Shown here: piece after piece, positions 62,767 through 64,000 of the stretch
How positions within the stretch are numbered: position 1 is the first letter of the stretch
How the letters are laid out: each line of letters begins with the position of its first letter
NCBI GenBank assembly: GCA_964036665.1
Contig: OZ038531.1
Location: 13,950,168-14,014,167 of the forward strand
Direction of reading: 5' to 3'
DNA from: Gordius sp. MW1
Lineage: Eukaryota; Nematomorpha; Gordioida; Gordea; Gordiidae
DNA: 64,000 bases
The notes under the pieces: model-generated
Databases searched by the model: none
Told to the model about the DNA's origin: nothing
Seen by the model: only the letters and a program-made list of their open reading frames with translations
Made by a program: the position numbers and the translations under genes

Positions 62767-64000
62767 TGACAAAAGACAACGTTTTATTGTTGCGATTAGT
62801 TTGTTGTAAACGTGAGTGCTTAATTTTTGAAAACTGCTCTATGCGATCATGATTTCAAAGTAATAGTTTTTAGATTCTGATAAATTTTTACTTGGGATCA
62901 TAGAAACCACGTCTGAAAACGACAACTTTCATCGGATGAATACGGTTCAAAGATAAACATGTGAAAAATTTTGAGGTAAAAAAATATATTTTTTTCGATT
63001 CTATGTGAAAGAGCATGAAAAAATATATAAAAGTAAGCCAATTTGAGAATCCTATTATCCTCGATTGACTTCCGAAAAGAGGTTTTAAGCTGCGAGAACT
63101 ATCATTTTGACAAAAGACAACGTTTTATTGTTGCGATTAGTTTGTTGTATCGCTACGTAGTGCTTAATTTTTGAAAACTGCTCTATGCGATCATGATTTC
63201 AAAGTAATAGTTTTTAGATTCTGATAAATTTTTACTTGGGATCATAGAAACCACGTCTGAAAACGACAACTTTCATCGGATGAATACGGTTCAAAGATAA
63301 ATATGTGAAAAATTTTGAGGTAAAAAAATTTATTTTTTTCGATTCTATGTGAAAGAGCATGAAAAAATATATAAAAGTAAGCCAATATCAGAATACTATT
63401 ATCCTCAATTGACTTCCGAAAAGAGGTTTTAAGCTGCGAGAACTATCATTTTGACAAAAGACAACGTTTTATTGTTGCGATTAGTTTGTTGTAAACGTGA
63501 GTGCTTAATTTTTGAAAACTGCTCTATGCGATCATGATTTCAAAGTAATAGTTTTTAGATTCTGATAAATTTTTACTTGGGATCATAGAAACCACGTCTG
63601 AAAACGACAACTTTCATCGGATGAATACGGTTCAAAGATAAACATGTGAAAAATTTTGAGGTAAAAAAATATATTTTTTTCAATTCTATGTGAAAGAGCA
63701 TGAAAAAATATATAAAAGTAAGCCAATTTGAGAATCCTATTATCCTCGATTGACTTCCGAAAAGAGGTTTTAAGCTGCGAGAACTATCATTTTGACAAAA
63801 GACAACGTTTTATTGTTGCGATTAGTTTGTTGTATCGCAACGTAGTGCTTAATTTTTGAAAACTGCTCTATGCGATCATGATTTCAAAGTAATAGTTTTT
63901 AGATTCTGATAAATTTTTACTTGTGATCATAGAAACCACGTCTGAAAACGACAACTTTCATCGGATGAATACGGTTCAAAGAAAAATATGTGAAAAATTT
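62767..64000 (+). repeat. Right HOR copy 3, truncated by window
   Basis: The first three monomers and 208 bp of the fourth are present in the same order: motif lost, ATCGCTAC, motif lost, intact with TTGTGATCATAG. Confidence 0.92.

Larger units (their letters stand above)
1..64000 (+). repeat. Satellite DNA array, ~344-bp monomer, 186 copies
   Basis: The window is filled end to end by head-to-tail copies of one A+T-rich unit. Phased on TGACAAAAGAC there are 186 monomers, the last starting at 63793 and cut by the window end. Mean spacing is about 343.6 bp once six 39-bp insertions are set aside. All copies share one orientation. A hand count on my by-eye consensus (344 bp) gives 45 C, 61 G and 13 CpG, so about 31% G+C. 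Landmarks by monomer offset: inverted repeat GTTGCGAT/ATCGCAAC at 23-49, ATCATGAT near 86, TTCATCGGATGAA near 167-179, A/T-rich runs near 190-235, TATATAAAAG near 262. No unique sequence interrupts the array and no array edge is visible. Satellites of this kind commonly form centromeric or pericentromeric heterochromatin; that role here is inference. I do not recognise the family. Confidence 0.98.
56601..64000 (+). repeat. Array segment I: right 8-monomer HOR, 2,739 bp
   Basis: Monomers start at 56601, 56944, 57289, 57630, 57974, 58315, 58659, 59000, 59340, 59683, 60028, 60369, 60713, 61054, 61398, 61739, 62079, 62422, 62767, 63108, 63452 and 63793. A 2,739-bp period holds for 56601/59340/62079, for 57289/60028/62767 and for the GTTGTAAACG junctions at 57330/60069/62808 and 58015/60754/63493. 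I noticed only isolated differences between copies, such as CATCAGATG at about 59164 and TTTTTTCAATTC at about 63676. The HOR continues past the window end. Confidence 0.93.

Noticed and set aside
1-64000. CRISPR-like repeat array
   Set aside because: Monomers are contiguous and alike over their whole ~344 bp. There are no short repeats separated by unique spacers.
1-64000. Tandem LTRs or a transposon-derived array
   Set aside because: I see no terminal TG..CA ends with target-site duplications, no primer-binding site, no coding remnants and no internal region between repeats.

Overview
The whole 64 kb window is one uninterrupted tandem satellite-DNA array. I see no protein-coding gene, RNA gene, transposon, CRISPR array or unique flanking sequence. 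The repeat is a head-to-tail monomer of about 344 bp, always in the same orientation. Phasing on the landmark TGACAAAAGAC, I count 186 monomers by eye: 185 complete and a last one cut off by the window end. Monomer lengths are mostly 340-346 bp, with a few shorter. A hand count on a by-eye consensus gives about 31% G+C and 13 CpGs per monomer, above chance expectation. Such an array suggests a centromeric or pericentromeric (or other heterochromatic) block of a eukaryotic chromosome. The low G+C and undepleted CpG fit an invertebrate without strong germline CpG methylation, but I do not recognise the satellite and cannot name the species.

The structure lies in how variant monomers are ordered. 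On the left (about 6.2-12.4 kb) an 8-monomer higher-order repeat (HOR) of 2,739 bp runs for just over two copies, and pieces of it recur at the window start and at 16.8-19.2 kb. From 19.2 to 29.6 kb a 17-monomer block (5,850 bp) is followed by a 13-monomer version (4,474 bp). They differ by an internal tandem duplication of four monomers (1,375 bp). From 29.6 to 39.2 kb monomers are more diverged and carry many private changes, with a broken 4-5-monomer duplication inside. From 39.2 to 44.4 kb there are a dimer duplication and a family of closely related variants. From 44.4 to 53.5 kb a pentamer repeat (1,754 bp) carries a peculiar 39-bp internal duplication, seen six times with identical junctions. 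From 56.6 kb to the end a second, unrelated 8-monomer HOR, again 2,739 bp, runs for about 2.7 nearly identical copies.

Each typical monomer contains three notable motifs. One is an 8-bp-arm inverted repeat, GTTGCGAT / ATCGCAAC. One is a 13-bp near-palindrome, TTCATCGGATGAA. One is a TATA-box-like TATATAAAAG. In the right-hand HOR the first motif is destroyed at fixed positions (four of eight monomers), giving an ordered motif-plus/motif-minus pattern that recalls CENP-B-box alternation in human alpha satellite. That functional comparison is inference. Short open frames on the minus strand (up to 88 codons) recur because the DNA recurs, and I do not regard them as genes.
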